NCBI GenBank assembly: GCA_039029935.1
Contig: JBCCFC010000704.1
Location: 1-7,234 of the forward strand
Length of the DNA stretch: 7,234 nucleotides
Direction: 5' to 3'
Source: G039029935 sp039029935
Lineage (GTDB): Bacteria; Chloroflexota; Anaerolineae; Caldilineales; Caldilineaceae
Positions 5,621-7,234 of this stretch are shown here, in pieces. The translations under genes and the position numbers were made by a program. Each line of letters begins with the position of its first letter. The first letter of the stretch is position 1. The notes under the pieces were generated by a model that made no database searches, had not been told where the DNA came from, and was given only the letters and a program-made list of their open reading frames with translations.

Positions 5621-6664
5621 ATGCAGACAATTTCACCAGAAGAATTATCAACATTCGTTGCCCGCATTTTTCACAATGTCGGTACAGCCCAAGAAACAGC
5701 CGATTTTGTCGCTGACTCGCTTGTCAAAAGCAATTTAGCCGGACATGATTCGCATGGCGTCATCCGCACCGAAATGTACACCCAAATGATCACCACCCGC
5801 AATCTCATTACGCCTAACGCCGAGCCAACCGTTGCCCGTTCACACGGTGTCGTGACGATGGTCGATGCGCAACGCAGTTTTGGGCAGGTGTCGGCACGCT
5901 ATGCCATCTCGATTGCCATTGACAAGGCCAAAGAGCAAGGCGTTGCGATGACTGGGCTGTACAACTGTAACCATATTGGTCGTGTTGGCGAGTGGGTAGA
6001 GATGGCAGCGGCGCAAAATATGATTGGGCTGGCCTTCTGCAATGGTGGCAGTGCAGGCGGATTGGTTGCGCCTCACGGTGGTGCAGAACGACGATTGGGC
6101 ACAGACCCCATCGCGGCAGCTTTTCCCATCGCTGATATGCCGCCTGTCGTCATCGACTTTGCGACCAGCGCGTTGGCTGAAGGCAAGTTACGTGTGGCCC
6201 GCAACAAGGGTGTCCCTGTGCCAGACGGTGTGGTGCTTGATAGCGAAGGCACACCGTCCACAGACCCCAATGACTTTTACAAAAAAGGCATGTTACGGCC
6301 AGTCGGTGGTCACAAAGGCTATGCGCTTGGACTGATGATGGAATTTCTGGGTGGTGCATTGACAGGTGCAGGGTGTACGCCTTTTGCTTGGTTCACACCC
6401 GTCAACGGCGTTCTGTTTATGGTGCTAGACATCAACGCCTTCCGTCCACTTGATGAATTTTTGGCGGATGGCAAACAATTGGTCGAGCATGTCAAAAATA
6501 CGAAACCAATGGCAGGATTTGACGAGGTGCTGGTTCCTGGTGAGCCGGAACGTCGCACTGCCGCAGAACGTCAAAAGAATGGTATTCCACTAGATGACAA
6601 TACATGGGCGCAGATCGTTGCGGTTGCAGACACAGTATCAAATCCTGGGTCAAGTGTATCTTAA
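5621..6664 (+). CDS. Ldh2/MDH2-family NAD(P)-dependent malate/L-lactate/2-oxo-acid dehydrogenase
   Basis: This is a complete 347-residue cytoplasmic enzyme of the Ldh_2 family, which differs from classical Rossmann lactate and malate dehydrogenases. Family motifs appear in order: GHDSHGVIRTEMY (about 41-53) with the catalytic-site histidine; NCNHIGRVGEW (about 115-125); FCNGGSAGGLVAPHGG (about 139-154); GTDPIAAAFP (about 160-169); and GGHKGYALGLMMEFLGG (about 229-245). Members reduce or oxidise 2-oxo/2-hydroxy acids such as malate, sulfolactate, ureidoglycolate or 2,3-diketogulonate, and the substrate here cannot be decided. AAAGGA at 5603-5608 is 12 bases before the ATG, slightly far. A hairpin follows the TAA stop. 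With the two dehydrogenases upstream it could form part of one sugar-acid pathway, now interrupted by the opposite-strand cluster. Confidence 0.92.
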   Translation: MQTISPEELSTFVARIFHNVGTAQETADFVADSLVKSNLAGHDSHGVIRTEMYTQMITTRNLITPNAEPTVARSHGVVTMVDAQRSFGQVSARYAISIAIDKAKEQGVAMTGLYNCNHIGRVGEWVEMAAAQNMIGLAFCNGGSAGGLVAPHGGAERRLGTDPIAAAFPIADMPPVVIDFATSALAEGKLRVARNKGVPVPDGVVLDSEGTPSTDPNDFYKKGMLRPVGGHKGYALGLMMEFLGGALTGAGCTPFAWFTPVNGVLFMVLDINAFRPLDEFLADGKQLVEHVKNTKPMAGFDEVLVPGEPERRTAAERQKNGIPLDDNTWAQIVAVADTVSNPGSSVS

Positions 6665-6667
6665 AAA

Positions 6668-6715
6668 TGAGCGTGAGAAACTGAGTTTTTAGAAAAGATC
6701 GGTTTCTCACGCTCA
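6668..6715. terminator. Strong hairpin after the Ldh2-family gene
   Basis: Arms 6668-6681 and 6702-6715 form a perfect 14-bp stem (TGAGCGTGAGAAAC), extendable by a T-G pair, with an 18-20 base loop. It begins 3 bases after the TAA stop. The T-run expected of an intrinsic terminator is on the minus-strand side (AAAAA at 6663-6667 on the +). Read from the + strand, only AAAATA follows. Confidence 0.7.
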
Positions 6716-6855
6716 AAATACGAAGCGGATAGACCGTAATCAGTAATCATTCACTAAAAGGTTTGACAGCAATCTGTGTAAGTGGTATTCTGGCTGGTGT
6801 TTTTTAAGATAGTGGTATTCAATTAGACAGATTTATTAAGATTCATCCACTTTTT
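6716..6855. promoter_or_regulatory. Promoter region of the exosortase gene, with direct repeats
   Basis: TTGACA at 6763-6768 and TATTCT at 6786-6791 are spaced exactly 17 bases, a good sigma70-like promoter pointing to the gene at 6856. AGTGGTATTC occurs at 6781-6790, overlapping the -10 box, and again at 6811-6820, 30 bases apart, so a regulator could bind both copies. A 7-base tandem GTAATCA pair lies at 6736-6749, upstream of the -35 box. Confidence 0.55.
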
Positions 6856-7234
6856 ATGCAAAAAGAAAATCAACAACAATCATTCATGAACAATCGTACG
6901 CTATTAATCGTTGCCACAGGCATCTTTTTTATTTTAACATGGCCTGCTTGGCAATGGCTTTGGCGAGAGTGGATGAATAATGAATATTACAGTCACGGTG
7001 TTTTGGTTCCATTAGTGACAATTTTTCTTGCCGTGCAACGGATTCGCAACGACAAGAATATTGATTGGCAGAAACCAAAAGAAACAATTCTCTCAAACAT
7101 ATTGAGCATTGCATTGATTGCGGCCAGTCTACTGCTCTTTCTTTATTTTCTAGACGACAAAGCATTTTATCTCGCGTCAATGGCAATGGTCCTGTTGGTT
7201 GCGGGATTGGTGTGGACATTTGGGGGGAATCCAA
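6856..7234 (+). CDS. Exosortase/archaeosortase family membrane protein (N-terminal part, cut by window end)
   Basis: The frame is open from ATG 6856 to the window edge, 126 codons. The protein has a first membrane segment (LLIVATGIFFILTW, about 16-29), then WLWREWMNNEYYSHGVLVPL (about 34-53). The YSHGxLVP motif is a hallmark of the exosortase N-terminus. Further hydrophobic segments lie at about 78-99 and 106-121. Exosortases are multi-pass membrane transpeptidases that process proteins with C-terminal PEP-CTERM-like signals, usually alongside exopolysaccharide genes. The catalytic Cys, Arg and His lie beyond the window, so activity cannot be judged. An alternative ATG at 6886 exists and neither start has a clear ribosome binding site. 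Confidence 0.8.
   Translation, partial: MQKENQQQSFMNNRTLLIVATGIFFILTWPAWQWLWREWMNNEYYSHGVLVPLVTIFLAVQRIRNDKNIDWQKPKETILSNILSIALIAASLLLFLYFLDDKAFYLASMAMVLLVAGLVWTFGGNP

Noticed and set aside
6929..7234. Minus-strand 101-residue frame at the window end
   Set aside because: It lies opposite the exosortase frame, which has clear membrane segments and the YSHGxLVP motif. The minus frame has no recognisable domain.
1..7234. tRNA, rRNA, insertion sequence or tRNA-Sec
   Set aside because: I saw no cloverleaf-like sequence, rRNA segment, transposase or terminal inverted repeats of an insertion sequence by eye. A tRNA/Rfam scan would be needed to exclude small RNAs firmly.

Overview
The window looks like a chromosomal segment of an uncultured, probably environmental bacterium with mid-range GC. 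The gene mix is an SAF-domain dehydrogenase, a Gfo/Idh/MocA oxidoreductase, an Ldh2-type dehydrogenase, a UPF0175/DUF3368 pair, envelope lipoproteins including a cytochrome c, and an exosortase. This would suit a Chloroflexota-like lineage, but that is a weak inference and no phylogenetic marker gene is present.

Layout. Positions 1-339 hold no convincing gene, only a leader with possible RNA structure. On the + strand follow a COG4091-type NAD(P)-dependent dehydrogenase with a C-terminal SAF domain (340-1767), an orphan UPF0175 antitoxin-like gene (1792-2055), the C-terminal remnant of its DUF3368 PIN-type partner (2056-2229), and a Gfo/Idh/MocA oxidoreductase (2323-3645) with its own likely promoter and a palindromic operator candidate. 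A hairpin at 3657-3694 separates this from four closely spaced minus-strand genes (5445 down to 3728). These encode a truncated small membrane protein with a His/Asp-rich tail, a lipoprotein cytochrome c, a thioredoxin-fold protein whose CxxC positions are both TGA, and a His-repeat lipoprotein. On the + strand again are a 30-codon Fis-type HTH remnant (5473-5565), an Ldh2-family dehydrogenase (5621-6664), a strong hairpin, and the start of an exosortase gene (6856 to the window edge) behind a good sigma70-like promoter with a direct repeat.

Main discovery. Two apparently separate small minus-strand reading frames (4531-4737 and 4291-4515) lie in one frame and are separated only by TGA-Leu-Pro-TGA-Glu-Asn. 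Joined, they make one complete thioredoxin-like protein in which both redox cysteines are encoded by TGA. A perfect 6-bp stem with a CGTGA loop follows, at the distance expected of a bacterial SECIS. The simplest reading is a selenoprotein with a Sec-x-x-Sec (UxxU) active site, predicted to be exported, in an operon with a cytochrome c and two histidine-rich envelope proteins. I infer an envelope redox or metal-handling system.

The three + strand dehydrogenases look like parts of a sugar, sugar-acid or hydroxy-acid catabolic set. The minus-strand redox cassette now splits this set, and gene remnants nearby suggest past rearrangement.
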